A DNA stretch of 64,000 nt, from positions 272,001-336,000 of the forward strand of contig NZ_AP024169.1 of the NCBI RefSeq assembly GCF_016591975.1, in the 5' to 3' direction. The position numbers and the translations under genes were made by a program. The DNA comes from Anaeromicropila herbilytica. GTDB taxonomy: Bacteria > Bacillota > Clostridia > Lachnospirales > Lachnospiraceae. The notes below the pieces were generated by a model. The model ran no database searches. It had not been told where the DNA came from and saw only the letters and a program-made list of their open reading frames with translations. Numbering within the stretch: position 1 is the stretch's first letter; each line of letters starts with the position of its first letter. Positions 42,474 to 51,342 of the stretch are shown in pieces.

Positions 42474-44009
42474 ATGAAAAAGGTAATGAAGAGATTTCTA
42501 ACAACATTAATTGCATTTGCCCTAGTGGTAACAACGGCTTTTATAGCAGGTAGACAAGATAGGGTAGTAGCTGATGTTTGTAAAAAGACAACCAAAAGTG
42601 TACAAACGAAAGTAACTGCACCTAAATACGTATTTTTATTTATTGGTGATGGTATGAGTTATCCTCAAGTTCAATCTGCGTCAGATTATCTAGGAGCGAT
42701 GAGTCAGCCAAGTGGCAGTACAATATTAACAGGCGGGAAAAAGTTATCCTTTATGAAGTTCCCTGTTGTAGGTTCTGCAACGACGTTTGATTCAACTTCT
42801 TTCTGTCCAGACTCTGCATCAACAGCAACTTCAATCTCAACTGGACATAAGACTTATAGTTCTGTTATCAATATGGATGAAACGAAAAAAATATCTTATG
42901 AAACAGTTTCTGAAAAGTTAAAGAAACAACTAGGTTATAAAATTGGTGTTATATCATCTGTAAATATTAATCATGCAACACCAGCAGCTTTTTACGCACA
43001 TCAACCAAGTAGAAATAATTATTATGAAATTGGTAAAGAGTTAGTAGCAAGTGGATTCGATTATTTTGCAGGTGGAGCAGTAATAGCACCTACTGGAGCA
43101 AATAAAGATCAAAAGAGTATCTATGACTTAGCAAAAGAAGCTGGATACAAAGTAGTTACAACGACAGCAGATGCGAAAGCATTAACAAGTAAAGATGGTA
43201 AAGCAATTGTTATTGGGGAAACATTAGCAGATAGTGATTCTTTATCCTATGAAAATGATAGAAAGTCAGATGAATGGGCATTGGCTGATTATGTGAAAAA
43301 AGGTATTGATGTTCTAGATAATAAAAAAGGTTTCTTCATGATGGTTGAAGGTGGAAAAATCGACTGGGCATGTCATGCAAATGATGCTGGATCTTCAATT
43401 AATGATACAATTGCTCTTTCGAATGCAGTAGATCAAGCAGTACAATTTTATAACCAGCATCCAACAGAAACATTAATCTTGGTAACAGGAGATCATGAAA
43501 CTGGTGGTCTTACCATTGGATATGCAGGAACGAATTATGATACTTACTTAGCTAATTTATCAAATCAGAAAACATCTTATGCGAAATTTGATTCAAACTA
43601 TGTAGCAAACTATAAGAAGAACAACACACCATTTGCACAAGTATTATCAGACATCAAAACAAATTTTGGCTTAATTACAAGCAATGATAGCGATGCGGCA
43701 AAGAATCCAAAACTAGTATTAACAGATTATGAACTTCAATTATTAAAGAAAGCTTATGACAGAACAATGGCTCAGACAAAAGAAAAACAAACGCAAGAAG
43801 AATATGTTCTATACGGTTCTTACGAGCCACTTACTGTAACAATTACTCATTTATTAAACAACAAATCTGGTATTAACTTTAGTTCCTACTCTCATACTGG
43901 ATTACCAGTTGGAGTATATGCAGAAGGTGTTGGCCAAGATTTATTTGGTGGATATTATGACAATACAAATATCTATAGCAATTTAGCAAATCTTTTGAAT
44001 ATCAAATAG
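42474..44009 (+). CDS. Alkaline phosphatase (PhoA family), secreted
   Basis: 511 residues. Signal peptide 1-33 (TTLIAFALVVTTAFIAG). Alkaline phosphatase motifs: metal-ligand FIGDGMSYPQVQSA, nucleophile Ser in CPDSASTATSISTGHKT, MVEGGKIDWACHAND, VTGDHETGGL, and YSHTGLPVGVYAEG with the final His ligand. It hydrolyses phosphomonoesters outside the cell to release phosphate. AGGAGG before the ATG. An array of TTAA half-sites at helical spacing upstream suggests phosphate-starvation control. Followed by a terminator, monocistronic. Confidence 0.92.
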   Translation: MKKVMKRFLTTLIAFALVVTTAFIAGRQDRVVADVCKKTTKSVQTKVTAPKYVFLFIGDGMSYPQVQSASDYLGAMSQPSGSTILTGGKKLSFMKFPVVGSATTFDSTSFCPDSASTATSISTGHKTYSSVINMDETKKISYETVSEKLKKQLGYKIGVISSVNINHATPAAFYAHQPSRNNYYEIGKELVASGFDYFAGGAVIAPTGANKDQKSIYDLAKEAGYKVVTTTADAKALTSKDGKAIVIGETLADSDSLSYENDRKSDEWALADYVKKGIDVLDNKKGFFMMVEGGKIDWACHANDAGSSINDTIALSNAVDQAVQFYNQHPTETLILVTGDHETGGLTIGYAGTNYDTYLANLSNQKTSYAKFDSNYVANYKKNNTPFAQVLSDIKTNFGLITSNDSDAAKNPKLVLTDYELQLLKKAYDRTMAQTKEKQTQEEYVLYGSYEPLTVTITHLLNNKSGINFSSYSHTGLPVGVYAEGVGQDLFGGYYDNTNIYSNLANLLNIK

Positions 44010-44075
44010 TTGAACTTACTATGGCAAGAGTCAGGTTGCTATAGAGATAGGTTACTGTACAAGAAATAAAAAATG

Positions 44076-44110
44076 ACTCGGCGAAAGAATTTATTTGCTG
44101 AGTTGTTTTT
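44076..44110 (+). terminator. Terminator of the alkaline phosphatase gene
   Basis: ACTCGGC / GCTGAGT with a ~14-base loop and TTGTTTTT tail. Confidence 0.7.
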
Positions 44111-44200
44111 ATCTTAATAGGTCATTATGAAACACGAATAGTTTAGTAATAGGTTTATTGAAAGATGAATGTGATAGATGAATAGAGAAAGGAAATGCAT

Positions 44201-45391
44201 ATGCATAACATAAAAATTAGTAAAGAAAAAAGAAAAGAATACATACCAGTTATTCTTTGTCTAATCCTGTTTCTTGGATTACTGATAATGCCAACAGGAT
44301 ATGAAGGAGCAGTTATTTATAAGGGAACGGATCGTTGTGCGGCAAGAGTACTGTCTGTTAATAACGATCGTATTATAGATACCGGACTGGTACGTTCAGG
44401 GGAACAAACCTGTCAGGTTAAGTTCTTAGGAGGTAAGTTTAAGGGGAAGGTAGCAAGTGGATATAACACCTTAAATGGCTCTCTTGAAGCGGATAAGATA
44501 TTCCAAAAAGGGGATAAAGCACTTGTTGTCATTGACTTCAATGGAAGTAATATCTTATCCGTCAATATGATTGATCATTATCGTTTGAATAAAGAACTTA
44601 TCCTTGCAGTAGCTTTTGTTATATTTCTAATTTTAGTTGCAGGTAAAACAGGTGCACGTGCAATTCTTTCTTTTGCAATCACCGTATTAATGATATGGAA
44701 GGTATTAGTTCCAGCCTATCTAAATGGCTATAATCCTATATATGTAGGATTATTGATAACGTTATTTATTATTATGGTGGTTATAACATTAGTATACGGT
44801 TTTGATAGAAAAGCAGTTTCTGCTATCTCAGGTTCCGCACTCGGAATGTTGGTAACTTGTATCTTAGGAATAATATTCACCAAGCAGTTCTTAATTCATG
44901 GAGCCATTATGAATAATTCAGAAAGCTTATTATATAGTGGATATGAGAATCTGAATCTAACCAAGATCTTTATGGCTAGCATCTTCATTGGCTCCTCAGG
45001 TGCAGTAATGGACCTTGCAGTTGATATCACTTCCGCTGTAAATGAAGTTGTATCAAAGAAACCCGACATAAGTTGGAAAGAAGCAGCCATCTCAGGGTTT
45101 AATGTAGGAAGAGCAGCAATGGGAACAATGACAACCACACTATTATTAGCTTATTCTGGTGGCTATATCGCTTTATTAATGGTATTCATGGCACAAGGAA
45201 CACCAATCTATAACATACTCAATTACAAATACGTATCTGCCGAGATTATCGAAACAATCGTAGGAAGCTTTGGATTAGTATCCGTTGGCCCATTCACTGC
45301 ATTAACAAGCGGATACTTATTAACAAGAAAGAAAAATGAGTGTACACAAGTTGAAAATGATCTCAAGCAGCAAGACAGTTCATTCTTGTAG
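44201..45391 (+). CDS. YibE/F family membrane protein
   Basis: 396 residues. N-terminal TM (about 13-31), an extracellular beta-rich domain with the YGATVL-like start (here YKGTDRCAARVLSVNNDR), then seven TM helices in the C-terminal two thirds, with the family blocks AGKTGARAILSF, FIGSSGAVMDLAVDI and GRAAMGTMTTTLLLAYSG. Function of the family is unknown; genes often occur in pairs and here one protein carries the whole. The second of two close ATGs (44201) has the better ribosome spacing. Confidence 0.85.
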   Translation: MHNIKISKEKRKEYIPVILCLILFLGLLIMPTGYEGAVIYKGTDRCAARVLSVNNDRIIDTGLVRSGEQTCQVKFLGGKFKGKVASGYNTLNGSLEADKIFQKGDKALVVIDFNGSNILSVNMIDHYRLNKELILAVAFVIFLILVAGKTGARAILSFAITVLMIWKVLVPAYLNGYNPIYVGLLITLFIIMVVITLVYGFDRKAVSAISGSALGMLVTCILGIIFTKQFLIHGAIMNNSESLLYSGYENLNLTKIFMASIFIGSSGAVMDLAVDITSAVNEVVSKKPDISWKEAAISGFNVGRAAMGTMTTTLLLAYSGGYIALLMVFMAQGTPIYNILNYKYVSAEIIETIVGSFGLVSVGPFTALTSGYLLTRKKNECTQVENDLKQQDSSFL

Positions 45392-45457
45392 AAAAGAAAT
45401 TTACATGATAAATTCACAAGATATATGTAAATAAAAAAGTCCCGTTCAAAAAGTAGT

Positions 45458-45681
45458 ATGAATATTACTGTATAAATAGGCAGGTTTAGATTTTGTTTTA
45501 AAGAGTATTAGAGATTCTTAATAAAAAGAGAATCATTCAATAAACAGAAAGAGTGCTGTTTGAGTGTATCTCAGCGAGTTCACTCTTTCTGTTTATGTTT
45601 GAGTGATTCTCTTTTTATTTAGAAACTCTTATACTTCTTTAACCAAAATCTAAACCTGCCTATTAATACAGTAATATTCAT
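45458..45681. repeat. 224-bp near-perfect palindrome
   Basis: ATGAATATTACTG at the left is mirrored at the right, and all inner blocks pair: ATAGGCAGGTTTAGATTTTG, AAAAAGAGAATCA and AATAAACAGAAAGAGTG with their complements. The apex CTGTTTGAGTGTATCTCAGCGAGTT is cut here to its core TTTGAG...CGAGTT and resembles the apex of the repeats at 649 and 8001. Sits between two plus-strand membrane-protein genes. Confidence 0.85.
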
Positions 45682-45775
45682 CGATAACCTACCAAAGGGA
45701 CTTCAAGAACTAATCTAGTGGACATACCCAAAGAATCGTTATACAATACATATGCGATACTTTGGAGGTGTTCCT

Positions 45776-46897
45776 ATGATAGAGATTATAAAAAAGAGTT
45801 CTGAATGGATAAAGAAAGAAACGGTACTTGTGGTATCTGCCATTGCAGCATTTATCAGCATGCTCTTCGTTCCATTTAATATAAAAGATTATGTTACATA
45901 TATTGATTTTCGTGTATTAGCCATCCTTTTTTGTCTGATGGCTGTAATCAGTGGGTTTCAAAAAATCAATGTATTTGATGTACTGGCTAGAAAGTTATTA
46001 CTAGGAGTTAAGGACACAAGAAAATTAGTATTTTTGTTAGTGTTACTATGCTTTGGTACATCCATGTGGATTACGAACGATGTATCCTTAATTGCTTTTG
46101 TACCGTTTACGATATTAGTGTTGCAGAAGATAAAGAAAGAGAAACTGCTAATCTATGTAATCGTAATGCAGACAATCGCAGCCAATCTAGGAAGTATGTT
46201 AACACCAGTTGGGAATCCACAGAATCTATATCTATATTCTCATTATGGGTTAAGCGCATTAGAATTTTTTAAGATTACAATACCAATAGTTATAGTCTCC
46301 TTTTTCTGTTTGATTGCTTGTATTTTCTTTGTGGAAAAGGAAGAGATTGTAGTAGAGTTAGGAGAAATAGCTCAAGTTAAGGAACAGAAAAAGTTTGTTA
46401 TCTATGTCTTGTTATTTGTACTATGTATAGCTACAGTATTTCATGTTCTACCTTACTACATAACGTTAGCATTTACTTGCTTTGTTTTAATCATAATAGA
46501 TGCTTCTATCTTTGTGAAAATAGATTACTCTTTATTAGCAACCTTTATATGCTTCTTTCTATTTGTAGGAAACGTAGGAGGGATTGAATTCATCAAGGAT
46601 AGGATTGGTGGAGTAATCAGAGGAAAAGAACTCTTTGCCTCGATTCTAATGAGTCAAGGAATTAGTAATGTACCTGCAGCAGTGTTGCTATCCTCTTTTA
46701 CGGAGAATGCAAAAGGACTAATTATGGGTACGAATATTGGAGGTCTTGGAACCTTAATTGCATCTTTGGCAAGCCTTATTTCTTATAAATTATATTCTAG
46801 GACAGAAGGAGCAAGAAGCGGAAGATATCTATGGGTGTTCACGAAATATAACGTATTATTTTTGGTGATTCTAATTTCGGTTACCAGATTACTATAA
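45776..46897 (+). CDS. SLC13/ArsB-type anion transporter
   Basis: 373 residues from the ATG at 45776 (GGAGG ten bases upstream; an earlier in-frame ATG includes the ribosome site). About ten TM helices. Family marks: FGTSMWITNDVSLIAFVPFT in the first half and NLGSMLTPVGNPQNLYLY (the NxxxxTPxGNPQN signature) plus GTNIGGLGTLIASLASLI in the second half, the inverted-repeat hairpin-loop motifs of CitM/ArsB/NhaD-type carriers. Substrate unknown. Confidence 0.85.
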   Translation: MIEIIKKSSEWIKKETVLVVSAIAAFISMLFVPFNIKDYVTYIDFRVLAILFCLMAVISGFQKINVFDVLARKLLLGVKDTRKLVFLLVLLCFGTSMWITNDVSLIAFVPFTILVLQKIKKEKLLIYVIVMQTIAANLGSMLTPVGNPQNLYLYSHYGLSALEFFKITIPIVIVSFFCLIACIFFVEKEEIVVELGEIAQVKEQKKFVIYVLLFVLCIATVFHVLPYYITLAFTCFVLIIIDASIFVKIDYSLLATFICFFLFVGNVGGIEFIKDRIGGVIRGKELFASILMSQGISNVPAAVLLSSFTENAKGLIMGTNIGGLGTLIASLASLISYKLYSRTEGARSGRYLWVFTKYNVLFLVILISVTRLL

Positions 46898-46925
46898 ATT
46901 GAAATCAGTTTGGAGCTAGCTAGTA

Positions 46926-46950
46926 TGTGTGAAATAAAGCGTTTCACACT
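46926..46950 (+). repeat. Small hairpin repeat, copy 1
   Basis: GTGTGAAATAAAGCGTTTCACAC, an imperfect palindrome. A close copy (GTGTGGAATAAAAAGCATTTCACAC) lies at 49491-49515, and both are followed by a TTGA(A)TTT stretch. Confidence 0.5.
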
Positions 46951-46990
46951 CTTGATTTGTATGTCGCGGATGGGAAAGATAGGAGTTAAT

Positions 46991-47233
46991 ATGAATTATA
47001 TAATTAGAGAAATGCAATTGCATGAATACTCACTTCTTGAAGATTTCCTATATGAAGCAATATTCCAACCGGATGAAGCTAGCTTAGTTCCAAGATCAAT
47101 TATTAAAAATCCAGAACTTCAAGTTTACATTTAAGATTTTGGTTATCTAAAGGCAGGTTTCCAGATAGTTGATGAGAATGAAGATGAATATATTATGGTG
47201 TATAATTTTAATTGGAAGGAGGTTAATCAATGA
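46991..47233 (+). pseudogene. GNAT acetyltransferase with internal deletion and stop codon
   Basis: AGGAG precedes ATG at 46991. The first 47 codons read as an intact GNAT N-terminus (IIREMQLHEYSLLEDFLYEA, then SLVPRSIIKNPELQVYI), a TAA follows, and the same frame continues DFGYLKAGFQIVDENEDEYI, the C-terminus of the same family. The ~80 residues that hold the acetyl-CoA loop are missing between DFG and YLKAGF. A decayed gene. Confidence 0.8.
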
Positions 47234-47248
47234 ATGATTAACCTCCTT
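47216..47248. terminator. Bidirectional terminator
   Basis: AAGGAGGTTAATCA-N5-TGATTAACCTCCTT, perfect 14-bp stem between convergent units. Confidence 0.85.
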
Positions 47249-47257
47249 CTTGATACC

Positions 47258-48313
47258 TTAATTCTGAATGGATGATTGAATATAGTTTAGAACTGCTTGA
47301 ATATTTTCAGTTGTTGAAGTATACCATATACCATCTATTTTGATTGCTGCATTTGATAGTGATACTTCATTTTCAGAATCATCACCTAGATGCAATCGTA
47401 AGGTTGCAAGGATAGAGCCATCTAAATTATTGTCGCTTGATTCTTGCGACAGATCAAGTCCTTTGAGTGTGCTAAATATGGAATCAATATCCGCTCTTTG
47501 GGTTATCTCATAATCTGAACTAACGTCTGTAAATGAGACGGTGATGGAGGTGATATCTGTTACACTAATTGTTAGAAAGGAATTGTTCGATGCTGTTAGG
47601 GCATACGGACTACTACTCTCATCATTAGACGTGTCGTTTTTAGTATCGTTAGAAGATTTAGATTCCTTAGAATTCTTAGATTCTTTAGAATCTTTGAGGG
47701 AATCTTCTTTATTTAGCGAAGTATAAGAATCATGATCGGATGGTTTAGCTGTATCTGTGTTGCTATTTTCTTTTGGAGTAATTTTTAAAGCCTGTTTTGA
47801 ATCTTTTGATTGTGTGGTATCTTTTGTAGCACCTGAACTAGCAAGACTTTTATCACTTTCTACCTTCTGGGATTGGGCCCCGTTATAAGTACTTGTGTCA
47901 GAAGAATCCTTTTTGGCAAAGCTTTCTATTTTAGATTCGTCCAAGGTAGAGGAGTTATTTCCATCCGCTAGGTTCGCTCCGTCTGTAGTGGTATCGGTTG
48001 ATGGATTAGTACTTCTCGTAAGTTGGTCGGAATTACTGGTTATACTACTTGATTCATTCGAAGAATCGGTATCGCTTCGTGTACCTGTAAGGTTATTATT
48101 ACTTAAAAGTTGATAACTTGAGAAGGAAAGTATGAAAAGGATAAGGATGGCTGCGATACTTCTATACTTTTTTATTATGTTCGGTAAAGTAGAATGTCTT
48201 ATAGGAACGGGTTCATTTCTTTTCTGATGTTCCATTTGAGTAGCAAGTGATTCTAATAACTCTTTACTTGGAGTGATCTCATCATTATCTAATTTATATT
48301 TATCTCTAAACAT
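47258..48313 (-). CDS. Putative membrane anti-sigma factor with Ser/Asp-rich linker
   Basis: About 351 residues from the ATG at 48313 (GGAGAGG upstream). Cytoplasmic N-terminus ~50 residues, one TM helix (about 53-71), then ~170 residues of Ser/Thr/Asn/Asp/Lys low-complexity linker and a C-terminal ~100-residue globular domain (ISVTDITSITVSF to the end). It overlaps the end of an ECF sigma gene by 8 bp. The N-terminal part shows no recognised anti-sigma motif; the assignment rests on gene order and topology. The outer domain is perhaps the sensor. Confidence 0.65.
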   Translation of the reverse strand: MFRDKYKLDNDEITPSKELLESLATQMEHQKRNEPVPIRHSTLPNIIKKYRSIAAILILFILSFSSYQLLSNNNLTGTRSDTDSSNESSSITSNSDQLTRSTNPSTDTTTDGANLADGNNSSTLDESKIESFAKKDSSDTSTYNGAQSQKVESDKSLASSGATKDTTQSKDSKQALKITPKENSNTDTAKPSDHDSYTSLNKEDSLKDSKESKNSKESKSSNDTKNDTSNDESSSPYALTASNNSFLTISVTDITSITVSFTDVSSDYEITQRADIDSIFSTLKGLDLSQESSDNNLDGSILATLRLHLGDDSENEVSLSNAAIKIDGIWYTSTTENIQAVLNYIQSSIQN

Positions 48314-48797
48314 CAAAATCCTCTCCTTTCAAAATGGATTCTAAATTCTTTCTAGCCCTATGTAGCTGGGACTTTACGGTGGATTCTTTCATATCTAATA
48401 GAACACTAATATCACGTACCGATAGATCTTCGTAGTAAAATAAATGAATTACGGTACGGTATTTCGTTGGTAGTTTTAATACAGCATAATAGACTTCGCT
48501 CTTTTCCTCCATCTGTGTAAGAAGATTATCTGGCATTGCCACGGTCTTACGAAACCAAGCGGAGGTAAGCAAGGTCTTACTTGTATTGATGGTGGTCTTT
48601 ATGAGCCATGCCTTACGATGTTCTTCACTGGTATAGCTTATATTATATTTGATATATTTAAGAAACACTTCTTGCAGAATATCGTCAGCGTCATATTTGC
48701 TTTTGGTTCTGGAAAATGCAATTCGATAAACCATGTTAGAATATTTATTTAATATTTCTTCGACGGTGTCGTTTGCACACAAAGTATTGTCAACCAT
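48306..48797 (-). CDS. ECF RNA polymerase sigma factor
   Basis: 163 residues. Region 2 with NMVYRIAFSRTKSKYDADDI and QEVFLKYIKY, region 4 with LPTKYRTVIHLFYYEDLSV, DISVLLDMKESTVKSQLHRA. AGGGAGG precedes the ATG. Coupled to the downstream membrane protein by overlapping ends. An ECF-type promoter (48832-48855) lies about 40 bp upstream, suggesting positive autoregulation. Confidence 0.93.
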   Translation of the reverse strand: MVDNTLCANDTVEEILNKYSNMVYRIAFSRTKSKYDADDILQEVFLKYIKYNISYTSEEHRKAWLIKTTINTSKTLLTSAWFRKTVAMPDNLLTQMEEKSEVYYAVLKLPTKYRTVIHLFYYEDLSVRDISVLLDMKESTVKSQLHRARKNLESILKGEDFDV

Positions 48798-48831
48798 TTC
48801 AGATCCTCCCTCCTGTTTACATGTATAATAC

Positions 48832-48855
48832 TACGGGAATGGCCAAAAGGTTGCA
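48832..48855 (-). promoter_or_regulatory. ECF-type promoter of the sigma operon
   Basis: Minus strand TGCAACCTTTTGGCCATTCC then CGTA. TGMAACC...CGTA with 13-16 bp between the cores is the common ECF group pattern (as for sigma-W-like factors), and it is placed correctly before an ECF gene. Confidence 0.7.
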
Positions 48856-48889
48856 ATTATTTTTTTATTTTTTTGTTTTTTCGAGCAAG

Positions 48890-49156
48890 ATAAAATCAGC
48901 CTGGGGGAGGTGGTGGATAATCGAAGCGTTCTGCTCCTGGGGTGGATTTCATTTCTTTGCTTGGAAGTTTCTAAATGAACTTGCTTTTGGTAGGGCAGAT
49001 AGTATAAACTCGAACTCCTCCTGCGTCGTCAAACAGCGAGTTATACTATCTAAACCAAAATCAAATTCATTAAGAAACTACTCAAGCAAAGAAAAGGCAT
49101 CCACTCCAGGAGCAGAACGCTTCGATTATATACTACTTTATTGAGACTGATTTTAT
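48890..49156. repeat. Long palindromic repeat, tandem unit A
   Basis: ATAAAATCAG at the left is mirrored by CTGATTTTAT at the right. Inner blocks AATCGAAGCGTTCTGCTCCTGG, TTTGCTTG, TTTCT(A)AATGAA and GATAGTATAA all have complements on the other arm. No real ORF; open frames here are by-products. Confidence 0.8.
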
Positions 49157-49411
49157 CGTTGTGGGAAGGTTATGGATAAAAGATAGAAAGAATTTTGGAA
49201 ATTTCATTCCCACGCTTGAGAGTTTGTACATAAAATTGCTTTTGGTAGAGCAGAGAGGAAAAACTCGAGATCCTTCTGCGTTGTTAGTCATCGAGTTTAT
49301 ACGCTCTAAACCAAACTCAATTTTATTAAGAAACTTCACAAGCTAAGAAAAGGCATCCGTTACAGGAGCAGAACGCTTTGATTATATACTACATCATGAG
49401 ACTGATTTTAT
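49157..49411. repeat. Long palindromic repeat, tandem unit B
   Basis: Second, more divergent unit of the same family directly after unit A. Shares GAAAAGGCATCC, CAGGAGCAGAACGCTT, GATTATATACTAC and GAGACTGATTTTAT with A. Its left arm is the less conserved. Confidence 0.75.
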
Positions 49412-49732
49412 TGTTGTGGGGGGAGACTATTCTATAAAATATAAAGTTTGAAATAATTAGCTAAATTTACTATAATAATGGAAGATAATAGTGTGGAATA
49501 AAAAGCATTTCACACGTTGAATTTAGGTCTGTGAGCAAGTCGTAGGCATATAGGTTAGTATGAAGCGTTTAGCGAAAAGATTAGAAGATAGAAGATTTCC
49601 CCCTTGATTTTGTGATGGGTAGTAGCAAGAGGTATTGGCGTAAGATTAAAATATTTAATACTTGTGTATGGGGTTGTGAAGGTAGAATTAGATACAAATT
49701 AAATAGACAAAAGGAAAGGAATAGAGGAATCA
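49412..49732 (+). promoter_or_regulatory. Spacer upstream of glpK
   Basis: 321 bp. Contains the small hairpin repeat copy 2 at 49491-49515 (GTGTGGAATAAAAAGC and ATTTCACAC). A TACTATAATAATGG stretch near 49469-49482 resembles a -10 box. No GlpP antiterminator structure was recognised. Confidence 0.35.
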
Positions 49733-51226
49733 ATGGAACAATATATTATGGCATTGGACCAAGGGACAACTAGTTCTAGGTGTATTATTTTTAATAGAAA
49801 AGGTGAGATTGTTTCATCTGTACAGAGAGAGTTTAAGCAGATCTTTAAGAATAATGGATGGGTAGAACATGATCCGAATGAGATCTGGGCGACACAGTAT
49901 GGTGTGCTTTCGGAAGCGAAAGCTTCTCTTTCTATTGCAGCAGAGCAGATTGCGGGAATTGGGATTACGAATCAAAGAGAAACTACAATTGTGTGGAATA
50001 AGATGACGGGCGAACCTATTTATAATGCAATTGTATGGCAATGTAGAAGAACGGCTAACATGGTGGAAGAACTTAAGGAAAGAGGCTTTGATAAGATAAT
50101 AAAAAAGAAAACTGGATTAATTGTGGATGCCTATTTTTCAGCAACAAAGGTAAAATGGATATTAGATCATGTTCCAGGTGCAAGAAAAGAAGCCGAAAAG
50201 GGTAATCTATTATTTGGTACAGTAGATACTTGGTTAATCTATAAACTTACCAAAGGAAGAGTCCATGCTACGGATTATACCAATGCCTCTAGAACGATGC
50301 TATTTAATATTCATGATCTAGAATGGGACGAGGAATTACTTAAGGAATTTGGAATTCCAAAAAGTATGTTGCCAAAGGTATACCCTTCGAGCGGAATCTT
50401 TGGATATGCAGATGCGACTCTTTTGGGGGCAAATATTCCAATTGCAGGAGTAGCAGGGGATCAACAAGCTGCACTTTTTGGACAATGTTGCTTTAAATGT
50501 GGAGAAGCGAAGAATACCTATGGAACAGGATGTTTTTTACTTATGAACACAGGCGAGAAGGCAGTTGAGTCTGAACATGGTTTGATTACAACAATTGCAT
50601 CAGTGATTGACGGAAAGGTCGAGTATGCCCTTGAAGGAAGTGTATTTGTTGCCGGTGCAGCAATTCAATGGCTAAGAGATGAAATGGGATTTGTGAAGAA
50701 GGCATCGGATAGCGAGAGAATGGCCAACTCAGTACGAGATACGAATGGCGTGTATGTGGTTCCAGCCTTTACAGGGCTTGGAGCGCCTTACTGGGATTCC
50801 TATGCTAGAGGTGCAATCTTTGGCTTAACGAGAGGAACTAAGAGAGAACACATCGTTAGGGCAACGCTTGAATCCCTTGCTTATCAGACTTATGATGTAC
50901 TAAAAGCTATGGAAGAGGATGCAAATATCACCTTAGAAGCACTTCGTGTTGATGGTGGTGCAAGTGCGAATGATTTTATCTTACAGTTTCAATCGGATCT
51001 TCTAGGAACTTGGGTTGATCGTCCCTTTATCATTGAAACAACAGCCTTAGGAGTATCGTATCTGGCGGGGCTTGCAGTGGGATTCTATAAAGATAAAGAG
51101 GAAATCGTAAGCCATTTAAAAGTTCAGAAGACATTTGAACCAATGATGAATGGTGAGGTTCGCAAAAGTCTGTTAAAAGGCTGGGAGGAAGCAGTTAGCA
51201 GAACCAGAGGCTGGGCTAAGGAATAG
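49733..51226 (+). CDS. glpK: Glycerol kinase
   Basis: 497 residues, normal length. FGGY-kinase motifs: MALDQGTTSSRCIIF (phosphate loop 1), GWVEHDPNEIW, GITNQRETTIVW, NAIVWQCRRT, GVAGDQQAALFGQ, NTYGTGCFLL and the FGGY signature region FTGLGAPYWDSYARGAIFGLTRG. Converts glycerol to sn-glycerol 3-phosphate. No glpF or glpD adjacent in this window. AAAGGAATAGAGGAATCA precedes the ATG. Confidence 0.97.
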   Translation: MEQYIMALDQGTTSSRCIIFNRKGEIVSSVQREFKQIFKNNGWVEHDPNEIWATQYGVLSEAKASLSIAAEQIAGIGITNQRETTIVWNKMTGEPIYNAIVWQCRRTANMVEELKERGFDKIIKKKTGLIVDAYFSATKVKWILDHVPGARKEAEKGNLLFGTVDTWLIYKLTKGRVHATDYTNASRTMLFNIHDLEWDEELLKEFGIPKSMLPKVYPSSGIFGYADATLLGANIPIAGVAGDQQAALFGQCCFKCGEAKNTYGTGCFLLMNTGEKAVESEHGLITTIASVIDGKVEYALEGSVFVAGAAIQWLRDEMGFVKKASDSERMANSVRDTNGVYVVPAFTGLGAPYWDSYARGAIFGLTRGTKREHIVRATLESLAYQTYDVLKAMEEDANITLEALRVDGGASANDFILQFQSDLLGTWVDRPFIIETTALGVSYLAGLAVGFYKDKEEIVSHLKVQKTFEPMMNGEVRKSLLKGWEEAVSRTRGWAKE

Positions 51227-51342
51227 TGAGTCCTAGCTATAACAATACGAACAAAACCAATGGATAAGCCTTGTAATAAAATACTGATATGTTATAATAT
51301 AGCAAGGTATATAAACTGATAGTAAATAAAGGAGCTAATTTT

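Noticed and set aside
48773..49346. Several 61-123 codon ORFs on both strands
   Set aside because: They run through the tandem palindromes, which create open frames on both strands.
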